DNA of 64,000 nt. Source: Phycisphaerae bacterium (GTDB lineage Bacteria > Planctomycetota > Phycisphaerae > Phycisphaerales > UBA1924). Positions within the stretch are counted from its first letter, which is position 1. The number at the start of each line of letters is the position of its first letter. This document shows positions 35,365 to 44,321 of this stretch, one piece after another. The notes under the pieces are model-generated. The model did no database searches. It saw only the letters and a program-made list of their open reading frames with translations, and had not been told where the DNA came from. Position numbers and translations under genes: made by a program. The DNA is taken from the NCBI GenBank assembly GCA_022180725.1, contig BQMO01000021.1, positions 60,501 through 124,500 on the forward strand. The letters run 5' to 3'.

Positions 35365-36825
35365 ATGGACCCGCTCGAGCACTACCTGCTGAACATCACG
35401 CGGCGTCGGTTCTTCGAGGTCGCCGGTCGCACCGTGGGCGCGGGGCTGGGCCTCGCGGCGGTGCACTCGCTCTTCGGTGCGCCGACGAACCCCCCGCGAG
35501 TCGCGTCTGCACCGACCCTCGTCCCCCACTTCGCCCCCAAGGCACGCCGCGTCATCTCCCTGCATATGGAAGGGGCGCCCAGTCAACTGGACCTGTGGGA
35601 TTACAAGCCCGTTCTGCGCGGGCGGTTCGACCAGGACCTGCCCGACTCCATCCGCCAGGGCCAGCGCCTCACGACCATGACCAGCGGGCAGACGCGCTTC
35701 CCCGTCGCCCCCAGCGTCTTCCGATTCTCCCGCTACGAGAACAACGAGCAGGGCGTGTGGATCAGCGAACTCATGCCCCACACCGGCAGCATCGCCCGCG
35801 AGCTGACCTTCATCCACTCGATGAAGACCGAGGCCATCAACCACGAACCGGGCATCACCTTCTTCCAGACCGGGCACCAGCAGCCCGGACGGCCCTGCTT
35901 CGGGTCGTGGCTCAGTTACGGCCTCGGCTCGGCCAATGCCAACCTGCCCACGTTCGTCGTCCTCATCACGCAGGGCTTCGGCAACATGCAGGCCCTCTCG
36001 GCCCGCTTCTGGGGCAGCGGCTTCCTGCCCAGCGAGCACCAAGGCTGCAAACTCCGCGCGGGACGCGACGCCGTGCTCTTCCTCCGCAACCCCGACGGCG
36101 TCTCCCCCGAGGACCGTCGCCGCATGCTCGACCTCGTCGCCGCCGTCAACGCCGAGGAGTTCGCCCGGAGCCTCGACACGCAAACCCAATCACGCCTCGC
36201 CCAGGCCGAAATGGCCTACCGCATGCAGTCCTCCGTCCCCGAACTCACCGACTTCTCCGATGAGGATGAAGAAACCCTCGCGATGTACGGCCCCGAAGTC
36301 AAGACGCCCGGCTCGTTCGCCGCCAACTGCCTCCTCGCTCGCCGCCTCGCCGAGCGTGGCGTGCGCTTCATCCAACTCTTCATGCGCGGGTGGGACCAGC
36401 ACAACAACCTCCCCGCCGAGATGCGACTCCAGTGCAAGGCCGTGGACCAGCCCCAGGCCGCCCTGGTCAAAGACCTCAAACGCCGCGGGCTGCTCGACGA
36501 CACCCTCGTGCTCTGGTCCGGGGAGTTCGGCCGCACCGTCTACAGCCAGGGCGCCCTCAGCGAAACCAACTACGGGCGAGACCACCACCCCCGATGCTTC
36601 ACCATCTGGGGCGCCGGCGGCGGGCTCAAGCCCGGCATCACCTACGGCCGAACCGACGACTACTCGTACAACATCGTCGAGAATCCCGTCGACGTCCACG
36701 ACCTCCACGCCACCCTGCTGCACCTGCTCGGCATCGACCACGAAAAACTCACCTATCGCCACGAAGGTCGCGATTACCGCCTCACCGACGTCTCCGGTCG
36801 CGTCGTGAAACCCCTGCTCGCGTAA
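35365..36825 (+). CDS. DUF1501 family exported protein (alkaline-phosphatase-like fold)
   Basis: 486 residues, partner of the upstream DUF1549/DUF1553 gene. Residues 9-38 (ITRRRFFEVAGRTVGAGLGLAA) are a twin-arginine signal. The DUF1501 core contains SLHMEGAPSQLDLWDYKP, ELTFIHSMKTEAINHEPG, LARRLAERGVRFIQLF, LVLWSGEFGRTVYSQ and DVHDLHATLLHLLGID, resembling the sulfatase/phosphatase superfamily, with His and Asp residues that could bind metal. A GGAG lies upstream of the ATG. The activity is unknown; linkage to the cytochrome protein suggests one secreted catabolic unit. Confidence 0.92.
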   Translation: MDPLEHYLLNITRRRFFEVAGRTVGAGLGLAAVHSLFGAPTNPPRVASAPTLVPHFAPKARRVISLHMEGAPSQLDLWDYKPVLRGRFDQDLPDSIRQGQRLTTMTSGQTRFPVAPSVFRFSRYENNEQGVWISELMPHTGSIARELTFIHSMKTEAINHEPGITFFQTGHQQPGRPCFGSWLSYGLGSANANLPTFVVLITQGFGNMQALSARFWGSGFLPSEHQGCKLRAGRDAVLFLRNPDGVSPEDRRRMLDLVAAVNAEEFARSLDTQTQSRLAQAEMAYRMQSSVPELTDFSDEDEETLAMYGPEVKTPGSFAANCLLARRLAERGVRFIQLFMRGWDQHNNLPAEMRLQCKAVDQPQAALVKDLKRRGLLDDTLVLWSGEFGRTVYSQGALSETNYGRDHHPRCFTIWGAGGGLKPGITYGRTDDYSYNIVENPVDVHDLHATLLHLLGIDHEKLTYRHEGRDYRLTDVSGRVVKPLLA

Positions 36826-36834
36826 CCCAGCCGC

Positions 36835-38406
36835 ATGAACGACCTCTTCGCCACCCTCGGTCGGTTCCACCCCGTCGTGCTGCACGTCCCCATCGGGCTG
36901 CTCGTCGGCGTGGTCGTGCTCGAGATCGCCGCCCGGCGTCACCCCGACCGCTTCGCCCCGGCACGGACGATGTTGGCCTGGCTCCTGGTCCTTGCCGCCG
37001 CCTTCGCGATCGGCACCGGCCTCCTCCTTCAGCAGGAACCCGGCTATGGCGGCGAAACCCTCACACTCCACCTCTGGACCGGCGTCGGCTTCGGCGTCGG
37101 CACGCTTCTCTTCGCGGCGTGGTGCTCCCTCGGCGGACACGCCAGGCCCAATGCCGCGGGCCTGGCCCGCGCGTTGCTCCTCCTGCCCGTGCTCGGGCTG
37201 GGCATCGCCGCGGGACACCTTGGAGGAACCCTCACCCACGGCGAGAACTTTCTGACCGCCCACCTGTCACCTGCCCCCGCGCCTCACGACACCCACTTCG
37301 ACGCCGTCATCCGCCCCATCCTCCAATCCACCTGCTGGTCCTGCCACGGCCCGGACAAGGACAAGGGCGGCCTGCGCCTGCACACCCCCGACGCCATCAT
37401 GCTCGGCGGCGACACCGGCCCGGCGATCTACCCCGGCAATGCCCACGAGAGCGAGTTGCTCCGGCGCTTGCTTCTCCCACTCGACGACGACGACCACATG
37501 CCCCCAAAGAACAAGCCCCAGCCCACGCCCGTGCAAATCGCGGCAATCGAGGCGTGGATCAACGCCGGGGCCTCCTTCGACGCGCCCGCCTCACCCGGTA
37601 CGGCGTCGGCGCCCGCGTCAATACCCGTGGCCGTCGCGGACACCGCGGCTCCGTCGACCACGCCGGCTTCGCTCCCCCCGCTCGACGACACGGCCCTGTC
37701 GCCGTTCCGCACATCCCAGGTTCATGTCGAGCGTCTGTCCGACGATCCCAACGCCCTCCTGATCGACTTTGCCGCCGCCGCCGGCGCGGGGCACGCCGAC
37801 GACGCCCTCGCGAGCACGCTCCTGTCGCCCGTGGCCGAGCACGTCCGTGACCTTTCCCTCGCGCGTTCGTCGATCACCGACGCGGCCGCACCAACCCTCG
37901 TCCGGCTGACAAACCTCCGCCGGCTGAACCTTGCGCACACGCACGTCACATCGGCCACCGTATCGCGACTGGCGTCGCTCCCGCGCCTTGAGGAACTAAC
38001 CATCATCGGTACCGTCGCCGACGACGAGGCCCTGGCGGGCATCGTCGAGGCGCCCTCGCTCCGTGTGCTGCGCGTCTGGCGGTCGAACGTCACCCCCGAG
38101 GGTGTGGCTCGGCTCGCCGCCGCGCGCCCCGGGCTGCGCGTCGACACCGGCGCCGACCCGAGCGCCCCCGCCGTCGAGGTCGAGCCGGAGGTGAAGTTCA
38201 CGCGAGAGTCGGCCACACCCGCGCCGTCCATGCCGGCGCCGGTCGCCCTGACCCCCATCAACACCTCGTGCCCCGTCTCCGGCGCGCCCATCGATCCGCG
38301 CTACGCCGTTGTCTACGACGGACGCGTCATCGCCTTCTGCTGCCCCAACTGCCCCAAGGCCTTCTGGAACGACCCCGCGGCGTATCTCGCCAAACTCCCA
38401 AAGTAA
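36835..38406 (+). CDS. DUF2231-cytochrome c-LRR-YHS-like fusion protein
   Basis: 523 residues with four parts in order. Residues 1-130 are a DUF2231-type four-helix membrane domain (FHPVVLHVPIGLLVGV). A PSCyt1 cytochrome domain has haem motif CWSCHG (167-172) and a DHMPPKNKPQP loop. About 290-430 is a short leucine-rich-repeat array (VRLTNLRRLNLAHTHVT). The end (about 475-523) is a YHS/TRASH-like metal site, CPVSGAPIDPRYAVVYDGRVI then CCPNCPKAFW. Third gene of the cluster, starting 9 bp after DUF1501; probably anchors it to the membrane. Confidence 0.87.
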   Translation: MNDLFATLGRFHPVVLHVPIGLLVGVVVLEIAARRHPDRFAPARTMLAWLLVLAAAFAIGTGLLLQQEPGYGGETLTLHLWTGVGFGVGTLLFAAWCSLGGHARPNAAGLARALLLLPVLGLGIAAGHLGGTLTHGENFLTAHLSPAPAPHDTHFDAVIRPILQSTCWSCHGPDKDKGGLRLHTPDAIMLGGDTGPAIYPGNAHESELLRRLLLPLDDDDHMPPKNKPQPTPVQIAAIEAWINAGASFDAPASPGTASAPASIPVAVADTAAPSTTPASLPPLDDTALSPFRTSQVHVERLSDDPNALLIDFAAAAGAGHADDALASTLLSPVAEHVRDLSLARSSITDAAAPTLVRLTNLRRLNLAHTHVTSATVSRLASLPRLEELTIIGTVADDEALAGIVEAPSLRVLRVWRSNVTPEGVARLAAARPGLRVDTGADPSAPAVEVEPEVKFTRESATPAPSMPAPVALTPINTSCPVSGAPIDPRYAVVYDGRVIAFCCPNCPKAFWNDPAAYLAKLPK

Positions 38407-38434
38407 CGCCGGTCCATAGCGGCTCGCTCCCCAC

Positions 38435-38440
38435 TACCAT
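38435..38440 (+). promoter_or_regulatory. -10-like TACCAT, leaderless type
   Basis: TACCAT, then CGAGC, then the pdxA ATG at 38446; no Shine-Dalgarno is present. Confidence 0.33.
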
Positions 38441-38445
38441 CGAGC

Positions 38446-39480
38446 ATGACGCCGACGATCGCGGTTTCGATGGGCGACCCGGGGGGCATCGGCCCCGAGG
38501 TGCTCGTCAAGGCGCTCGCCGATCAATCACTCCGCCTGCGTGCCCGCTTCGCCGTATACGGGCTGGACTCTTGCCTCCGCCGCGCCGCCGAGGCCGCGGC
38601 CATCCGCCCCTACTGGACCAGTCTCGCACCGGGCTTGCCCCTGCCCGACGGCCCGGGCGTCTTCTGCTGGAACGCGGAACAGCAATCCGGGCATGCCTCG
38701 CCCGCGTTCGAGTCGAAGGATTCCGCCGAGGGAGGTCGCCTCTCCCTCGCCTGGCTCGAGGCCGCCGTACAACTGTGCAAACCCGGGCGCCACGCTTCGC
38801 AGACCGCCCACGCCCTGGTCACCGGGCCGATCAGCAAGGCCTCGTGGGCGCTCGCGGGCGAAGTCACCCATCCCGGGCACACGGGCCTGCTCGCCGCCCG
38901 ATTCGGCGTCACGCGCTACGCCATGATGTTCGTCAGCCCGTTGCTCCGCGTCATCCTCGCGTCCGACCACCTCGCCCTGAGGCACGTCCCGCGGGCGATC
39001 ACCGCCTGGCACGTGCGCGACATCATCGAACTCGGCCACGCCGCTTGCCGCCGCCTGGGAATCTCCGCCCCGCGCATCGCCGTCTGCGGGCTGAACCCCC
39101 ACGCCGGCGAACGGGGCCTGCTCGGTGCCGAGGACGACGAGGACATCCGTCCGGCCATCGACCAGGCCCGCGCCAAGGGCATCGACGCCCAAGGCCCCTT
39201 CCCCGCCGACACCATCTTCCTCGACGCCATCGACCGACCGAATCATCCACGCCGATTCGATCTCGTCGTCGCCATGTATCACGACCAGGGCCTCATCCCC
39301 GTGAAGCTGCTCGCCCGCGATTCCGCCGTCAACATCACCGTCGGCCTGCCCGTGCCGCGCACCAGCCCGGACCACGGCACGGCCTTCGACATCGCCGGCA
39401 AGAACCTCGCCCATCCGGGGAGCATGACCGCCGCCCTCGCCCTCGCCGTGCAGATGGCCCAGCCCGGAGCCTTGCCATGA
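38446..39480 (+). CDS. pdxA: 4-hydroxythreonine-4-phosphate dehydrogenase
   Basis: NAD-dependent oxidation in the DXP-dependent route to pyridoxal phosphate. 344 residues. The N-terminus IAVSMGDPGGIGPEV is diagnostic. Metal-binding histidines lie in THPGHTGLLA, in GLNPHAGERG and in YHDQGLIPVK. TVGLPVPRTSPDHGTAFDIAG at the C-terminus is the other family signature. The stop overlaps the start of the VOC gene (ATGA), so the two are translationally coupled. Confidence 0.95.
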   Translation: MTPTIAVSMGDPGGIGPEVLVKALADQSLRLRARFAVYGLDSCLRRAAEAAAIRPYWTSLAPGLPLPDGPGVFCWNAEQQSGHASPAFESKDSAEGGRLSLAWLEAAVQLCKPGRHASQTAHALVTGPISKASWALAGEVTHPGHTGLLAARFGVTRYAMMFVSPLLRVILASDHLALRHVPRAITAWHVRDIIELGHAACRRLGISAPRIAVCGLNPHAGERGLLGAEDDEDIRPAIDQARAKGIDAQGPFPADTIFLDAIDRPNHPRRFDLVVAMYHDQGLIPVKLLARDSAVNITVGLPVPRTSPDHGTAFDIAGKNLAHPGSMTAALALAVQMAQPGALP

Positions 39481-39848
39481 CACAGCCCAACGCCGCCCAC
39501 GACCGCCGCATCGACTACATCGAACTCCCTTCCAACGACCTCGCCCGTTCCAAAGCGTTCTACGCCGGCGTCTTCGGGTGGACGTTCACCGACTACGGCC
39601 CGGATTACACGTGCTTCCACGACGGCCGCCTCGGGGGCGGGTTCACCAACGACCGCGTCGCCCGCACCGGCGGCGGCCCGCTCCTCGTTTTTTACGTCGC
39701 CGATCTTGAAGCCGCGCAGCGCCGTGTCGTCGAGCACGGCGGAACGATCGCCCAGCCCATCGTCTCCTTTCCCGGGGGCCGCCGTTTTCACTTCCTCGAC
39801 CCTTCCGGCACCGAACTGGCCATCTGGTCCGAAGAGCGCCCGATATAG
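39477..39848 (+). CDS. VOC-superfamily (glyoxalase/bleomycin-resistance fold) protein
   Basis: A 123-residue single-module vicinal-oxygen-chelate protein. The two beta-alpha-beta-beta-beta repeats are RIDYIELPSNDLARSKAFYAGVFGW and LVFYVADLEAAQRRVVEHGG, and it ends FLDPSGTELAIW with a potential metal glutamate. The substrate is unknown. Its ATG overlaps the pdxA stop codon by four bases, indicating co-translation; a role in damage control or detoxification around pyridoxal metabolism is only a guess. Confidence 0.85.
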   Translation: MTQPNAAHDRRIDYIELPSNDLARSKAFYAGVFGWTFTDYGPDYTCFHDGRLGGGFTNDRVARTGGGPLLVFYVADLEAAQRRVVEHGGTIAQPIVSFPGGRRFHFLDPSGTELAIWSEERPI

Positions 39849-39986
39849 GAAGCACGGCTATCCTCCGGGCGTTATGCGCCGCTGACGACCCTCATCGCCC
39901 CTTGGTGCGCGTGCCCCTCCGGGCCGCTTGTCGTCGCGTGTGCCACTCATCCATCACGATCTGATTTCGCGGGCCGACCGCGTTCC

Positions 39987-41420
39987 ATGCAGAGTGTTCC
40001 CATGTCATCCATCGCCCCCCATACGCCATCCCCCATCCCCTGGCGCGAGGTGTTCGTCATCGCCGGCCCCACCGTCGCCACGATGACGTCGTACACCATC
40101 ATGACGTTCGTCGACAAGTACCTCGTGTCGCTGCTCGGCCCCGAGCCGATCTACGTCGGGGCGCAGGGCAACGGCGGGCTGGTCGCCTGGGTCGCCATCT
40201 CCATCATCCAGGGCACGCTGGTCATCATCAACACCTACGTATCGCAGCACCTGGGCGCCGGCACACCGCGCCAAGGGCCGCCCTACGTCTGGAACGGCCT
40301 CTGGCTCGCGCTCGCCTACTGGGCCGCCATCCTCCTTCCGCTCTCCTTCCTCATCCCATCCATCCTTCACCTTGCCCGCATCGACCCCGAGCAGGCACGC
40401 CTCGGCGGGGCCTACGGGCAGATTCTCCTGTGGGGTGCACCCCTCACCCTGGCGACCCGCGTCTTCTCGCAGTTCTTCTTCGGCATGCACCGGGCCGGCG
40501 TCGTCATGGTCGCCGGCGTCGTGGCCAATGTTCTCAACGTCGTCGCGTCCTACGCCCTCATGTTCGGCAAGTTCGGCCTGCCCGCCCTGGGCATGGTCGG
40601 CTCGGCCCTGGGCACCGTCCTCGCCACCGCCGTCGAACTCGCCATCCCCGCCGCGGTCTTTCTCGGCGACAAGTTCCACAAGACCTACGGAACGCGCTTC
40701 GGGTGGCGCCCCTCCTGGCCACACATGCGCGACATCATCCGCCTGGGCTGGCCCGGCGGGGCCATGTTCGGCAACGAGATGATCTGCTGGTCCATCTTCA
40801 TGGTCTACCTCGTCAGCCATTTCGGCCGCGCCCACGCCACCGCCGGGTGGATCGCACACCAATACATGTCCCTCTCCTTCATGCCCGCCGTAGGTCTGTC
40901 GGTCGCCTGCACCGCGCTCGTCGGCAAGTACCAGGGCATGGGCCGCTCCGACCTCGCCGCCCAGCGTGCGTGGATGTGCATCCGTGCGGCTCTGGCCTAC
41001 ATGGGCCTCTGCGGGTTCGTGTTCGTGGTCTTCCGCCACGCGCTCGTGCGGCTGTTCGTGCCCGCCGATGCCGAACCGATCGAGGCCGCCCACGTCCTGG
41101 AGCTCGGCGCCCAGTTCCTCATCGCCACCGCCGCCTTCCAACTCTTCGATGCGGGGGCCATGACCCTCTCGGGCGCGCTCCGCGGCGCGGGCGATACGGT
41201 CGTGCCCGGAGTGCTCACCGTCGTCGCGGCGTGGGTGGTCATCGTCGGCGGCGGCTTCGCCGCCATCTCCTTCGCCCCGGGGCTGCAATCGCTCGGCCCG
41301 TGGATCGCCGCCGCCGCCTACATCTTCACGCTCTGCATCGTGCTCTTCCTGCGTTTCATGCACGGCCGGTGGAAGTCCATCCGCGTGATTACACCCCACC
41401 CCGCAACACCCACGGTGTGA
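39987..41420 (+). CDS. MATE-family multidrug/metabolite efflux transporter
   Basis: 477 residues with about 12 membrane helices in two halves. The first has PTVATMTSYTIMTFVDKYLVSLLG and the second a matching PGGAMFGNEMICWSIFMVYLVSHFG. Conserved interior prolines and glycines agree with the NorM/DinF fold. It would export organic cations using Na+ or H+. The N-terminal ATG at 39987 has no ribosome-binding site; an in-frame ATG at 40002 (MSSIAPH) may be the true start. The 138 bp upstream show no promoter I trust. Confidence 0.88.
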   Translation: MQSVPMSSIAPHTPSPIPWREVFVIAGPTVATMTSYTIMTFVDKYLVSLLGPEPIYVGAQGNGGLVAWVAISIIQGTLVIINTYVSQHLGAGTPRQGPPYVWNGLWLALAYWAAILLPLSFLIPSILHLARIDPEQARLGGAYGQILLWGAPLTLATRVFSQFFFGMHRAGVVMVAGVVANVLNVVASYALMFGKFGLPALGMVGSALGTVLATAVELAIPAAVFLGDKFHKTYGTRFGWRPSWPHMRDIIRLGWPGGAMFGNEMICWSIFMVYLVSHFGRAHATAGWIAHQYMSLSFMPAVGLSVACTALVGKYQGMGRSDLAAQRAWMCIRAALAYMGLCGFVFVVFRHALVRLFVPADAEPIEAAHVLELGAQFLIATAAFQLFDAGAMTLSGALRGAGDTVVPGVLTVVAAWVVIVGGGFAAISFAPGLQSLGPWIAAAAYIFTLCIVLFLRFMHGRWKSIRVITPHPATPTV

Positions 41421-41481
41421 GTCGCCAACGCGGTTCCCTGTTCCTATGATTGCCCTTCACCTTTCGGAGCCAGCAATTCCC

Positions 41482-42420
41482 ATGAGCCACGATCCCATGG
41501 ACACCGTCATCGGCGTCTCGAACACCACGACCCGCGACACCGCCGCCGCGCAGCGTTTCCTGGCCGCCGCCAAGGCCGCCGACGCCACCGGCGACCGCGA
41601 AAAGACCATCACCGAACTCCGCAAGGCCGTCAACGCCGACCCGGAAAACCCCGATGCTGTTTTCCGCCTGGCGTATCACCTCGACCTCGTCGGCGAGGAG
41701 GACGAAGCCCTGTCGCTCTACGAGCGCTGTGCCGACCAGCAGCCCCCGACGATCAACTCGCTCATCAACCTCTCGGTCATGTACGAGGACCGGGGCGACT
41801 ACGCCGCCGCAGAGCGCTGCCTGAAGCAGATTCTTGACACCCACCCCAACCACCCACGCGCCATGCTCTACATGAAAGACGTCATGGCCAGCCGCGAGCA
41901 GGTCGTAGTCGAAGAGCAGGACCGCGACATTTTCCGTCGCAAGGCGCTGCTCGACACCCCGGTGACGGACTTTGAACTCTCCGTGCGGGCACGCACGTGC
42001 CTGAAAAAAATGAACATCCGCACGCTCGGGGACCTGCTCCGAATCACCGAGGCCGAACTGATGGCCTACAAGAACTTCGGCGACAGCAGCCTGCAGGAAA
42101 TCCGGAAGATGCTCACCATGAAGGGGCTTCGCCTGGGCCAGGGGCTGGAGGATGCCCACCGTCAGGCCCGCCGCGCCCTCATCGACCAGTACAAGGGCAC
42201 CGGCAAGGAAGTGGTCCTCGCCAAGCCCGTCGCCGAACTGCAACTCTCCGTCCGCGCCCGCAAGGCCCTCCAGATGCTCAACATCCAGACCCTGGGCGAC
42301 CTCGCCAGCCACACCGAGGCCGAACTCATGGGCATGAAGAACTTCGGCGCCACCTCGCTCAAGGAAGTGAAGGAACGCCTCGCCGACCACGGGCTGAGCC
42401 TGCGGAAACTCGAGAACTGA
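41482..42420 (+). CDS. TPR protein with two RNA-polymerase alpha-CTD-like modules
   Basis: 312 residues from ATG 41482 (GGAG upstream); an in-frame ATG at 41446 falls inside the probable -10 TATGAT and is rejected. Residues 15-130 are tetratricopeptide repeats (DPENPDAVFRLAYHLDLVGEEDEALSLYE). Two helix-hairpin-helix modules follow (about 150-215 and 240-308), each like RpoA's C-terminal domain: FELSVRARTCLKK ... NFGDSSLQEI and LQLSVRARKALQM ... NFGATSLKEV. The DNA-contact arginine and the GxxSLxE helix are kept, but the N268 equivalent is Thr or Lys. A DNA- or polymerase-associated regulator is likely. Confidence 0.88.
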   Translation: MSHDPMDTVIGVSNTTTRDTAAAQRFLAAAKAADATGDREKTITELRKAVNADPENPDAVFRLAYHLDLVGEEDEALSLYERCADQQPPTINSLINLSVMYEDRGDYAAAERCLKQILDTHPNHPRAMLYMKDVMASREQVVVEEQDRDIFRRKALLDTPVTDFELSVRARTCLKKMNIRTLGDLLRITEAELMAYKNFGDSSLQEIRKMLTMKGLRLGQGLEDAHRQARRALIDQYKGTGKEVVLAKPVAELQLSVRARKALQMLNIQTLGDLASHTEAELMGMKNFGATSLKEVKERLADHGLSLRKLEN

Positions 42421-42529
42421 TCCACAAGCCATCGCGGACGCAACAGCCCTACCCGCCCCGCGCGAGTGTTGATGGTTTTATGAGTGCGCGAGGGTCTGGG
42501 TCCGTCAGGAACGACAGGACCCCATCGAA

Positions 42530-42601
42530 AGCGGGCGACGAGGCTTGAACTCGCGACCTACGCGTTGGGAACGCGTCGCTCTACCACTGAGCTACGCCCG
42601 C
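42530..42601 (-). tRNA. tRNA-Gly (anticodon CCC)
   Basis: A 72-nt cloverleaf on the minus strand. The acceptor GCGGGCG pairs with CGCCCGC, discriminator T. The D-arm is GCTC/GAGC, the anticodon stem ACGCG/CGCGT holds the loop TTCCCAA with anticodon CCC, and the T-arm GCGAG-TTCAAGC-CTCGT has one wobble pair. The CCA end is not encoded. It reads GGG codons and stands alone between the TPR gene and pntA. Confidence 0.95.
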
Positions 42602-42739
42602 ACGCATGGACTGTAGGCACGCCCGGATTCGGGATGCAAGCCCGCCGGCCGCTCGTGGCGCATCCCACGCCGTAAGCCCGCCTACGTTCCTGCTTTCCGG
42701 GCCGTGATTCGCTCCTTTCACTCCCCCCCCGCTCCACCC

Positions 42740-44308
42740 ATGCACATCGCTATCCCGACCGAAGTCCATCCCGGCGAACGGCGCGTCTCCGCGACGCCGC
42801 AGAGCGTCATGCGGCTGAAGAAACTCGGGCTGGGCGTACGTGTCCAAGCCGGCGCGGGGTGCGGCGCGAACTTCACCGACGCCGAATACGCCGAGGCCGG
42901 CGCCGAGATCATCCCCGACGCCCGCACGCTCTGGTCTGACGCGGACGTAGTGCTCACGGTCCGACCGCCGACCGAGGCGCAGGCAGGCCTGCTGAAGGAA
43001 GGCGCCTGGCTTGTGGGCTTTATCTGGCCCGCGCAGAACCAGGCCCTCGTCGACCGCCTCGCCGCCCGGAAGGCCACCGTGCTCGCGATGGACCGTGTGC
43101 CGCGCATCACGCGTGCCCAGAAGTGCGACGCCCTCTCGGCCACGGCGAACCTCGCCGGCTACCGCGCCGTCATCGAGGCCGCCGCTCACCTCCCCCGATT
43201 CTTCTCCGGGCAGATGACCGCCGCCGGGAAGATCGACCCGGCCAAGGTGCTGGTCATCGGCGCAGGGGTCGCCGGCCTCGCCGCCATCGGCGCCGCCCGC
43301 GGGCTGGGTGCCGTCGTCCGCGCCTTCGACGCACGCCCGGCCACCCGCGATCAGGTCAAGAGCCTCGGCGCCGAGTTTCTCGAAGTGCACATCGACGAGA
43401 GCGGCGAAGGCGCGGGCGGGTACGCCAAGGAGATGTCCCCCGCCTTCATCGAGGCCGAGATGGCCCTCTTCGCCGCCCAGGCGATGGACGTGGACATCAT
43501 CATCACCACCGCCCTCATCCCCGGGAAGAAGGCCCCGAAACTCATCACCGCCGGCATGGTCGAGAGCATGAAGCCCGGATCGGTCATTGTCGACCTCGCG
43601 GCCGAGCAGGGCGGGAACTGCGCCCTGACCAAGCCGGGCGACGTGATCGTCCACAAGGGCGTCACGATCATCGGGCACACCGACCTGCCCAGCCGCATGC
43701 CCGCCCAGGCCAGCCAGTTGTACGCCTCGACCATCGCCGCGCTGCTCGAAGAAGCCTTGCGTGACGGAAGACCCGTCGTGGACCCCGCCAACGACATCAC
43801 CAGTGTCGCCGCCGTGCTCGTTCACGGCGCGGCCCCCGCGCCGCCGGCCCCCAAACCCGTGCCCGCGCCAGCCGCACCCGCCACCCCGGTGGATCACGAA
43901 TCCACGCCCGCCGCCCACGCCAAGCCCGAGCCGGTCACCCACGCAAAGCCCGCGCCGTCGGCCTTCCCGATGCGCACCATCGTGTGGCTCGCCGTCGCCG
44001 GGCTGCTCATGGCCCTGATCGGCTGGGCCGCCCCATCGAGTTTCATCCAGCACTTCACCGTCTTCATCCTCGCGTGCTTCGTCGGGTGGCAGGTCGTCTG
44101 GAACGTCAAGCCCGCGCTCCACACCCCGCTCATGAGCGTCACCAACGCCATCAGCGGCATCATCCTCATCGGGGGCATGCTCCACCTGGGCGGCAAGGTC
44201 TCGTCCCTCACCGTCATCCTCGGAGCCGCCGCCGTCTTTCTCGCCATGATCAACGTCGCCGGCGGGTTCCTCGTCACCGGCCGCATGCTCGCGATGTTCC
44301 GCAGGTAA
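42740..44308 (+). CDS. pntA: NAD(P) transhydrogenase subunit alpha (fused form)
   Basis: Hydride transfer between NADH and NADP+ coupled to proton flow. 522 residues. The dI domain (1-370) starts [17 protein letters not shown], with [16 protein letters not shown] and the NAD fold [17 protein letters not shown] near 173. A Pro/Ala-rich linker (about 375-415) leads to the membrane part with about four helices ([17 protein letters not shown] to [15 protein letters not shown]). So dI and the first membrane block are one chain, as in E. coli. pntB starts 13 bp downstream. Confidence 0.94.
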   Translation: MHIAIPTEVHPGERRVSATPQSVMRLKKLGLGVRVQAGAGCGANFTDAEYAEAGAEIIPDARTLWSDADVVLTVRPPTEAQAGLLKEGAWLVGFIWPAQNQALVDRLAARKATVLAMDRVPRITRAQKCDALSATANLAGYRAVIEAAAHLPRFFSGQMTAAGKIDPAKVLVIGAGVAGLAAIGAARGLGAVVRAFDARPATRDQVKSLGAEFLEVHIDESGEGAGGYAKEMSPAFIEAEMALFAAQAMDVDIIITTALIPGKKAPKLITAGMVESMKPGSVIVDLAAEQGGNCALTKPGDVIVHKGVTIIGHTDLPSRMPAQASQLYASTIAALLEEALRDGRPVVDPANDITSVAAVLVHGAAPAPPAPKPVPAPAAPATPVDHESTPAAHAKPEPVTHAKPAPSAFPMRTIVWLAVAGLLMALIGWAAPSSFIQHFTVFILACFVGWQVVWNVKPALHTPLMSVTNAISGIILIGGMLHLGGKVSSLTVILGAAAVFLAMINVAGGFLVTGRMLAMFRR

Positions 44309-44321
44309 CGCTCGACTCGCC

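Noticed and set aside
42495..42529. Imperfect hairpin downstream of tRNA-Gly as its terminator
   Set aside because: Stem is interrupted and no T-tract follows on the minus strand.
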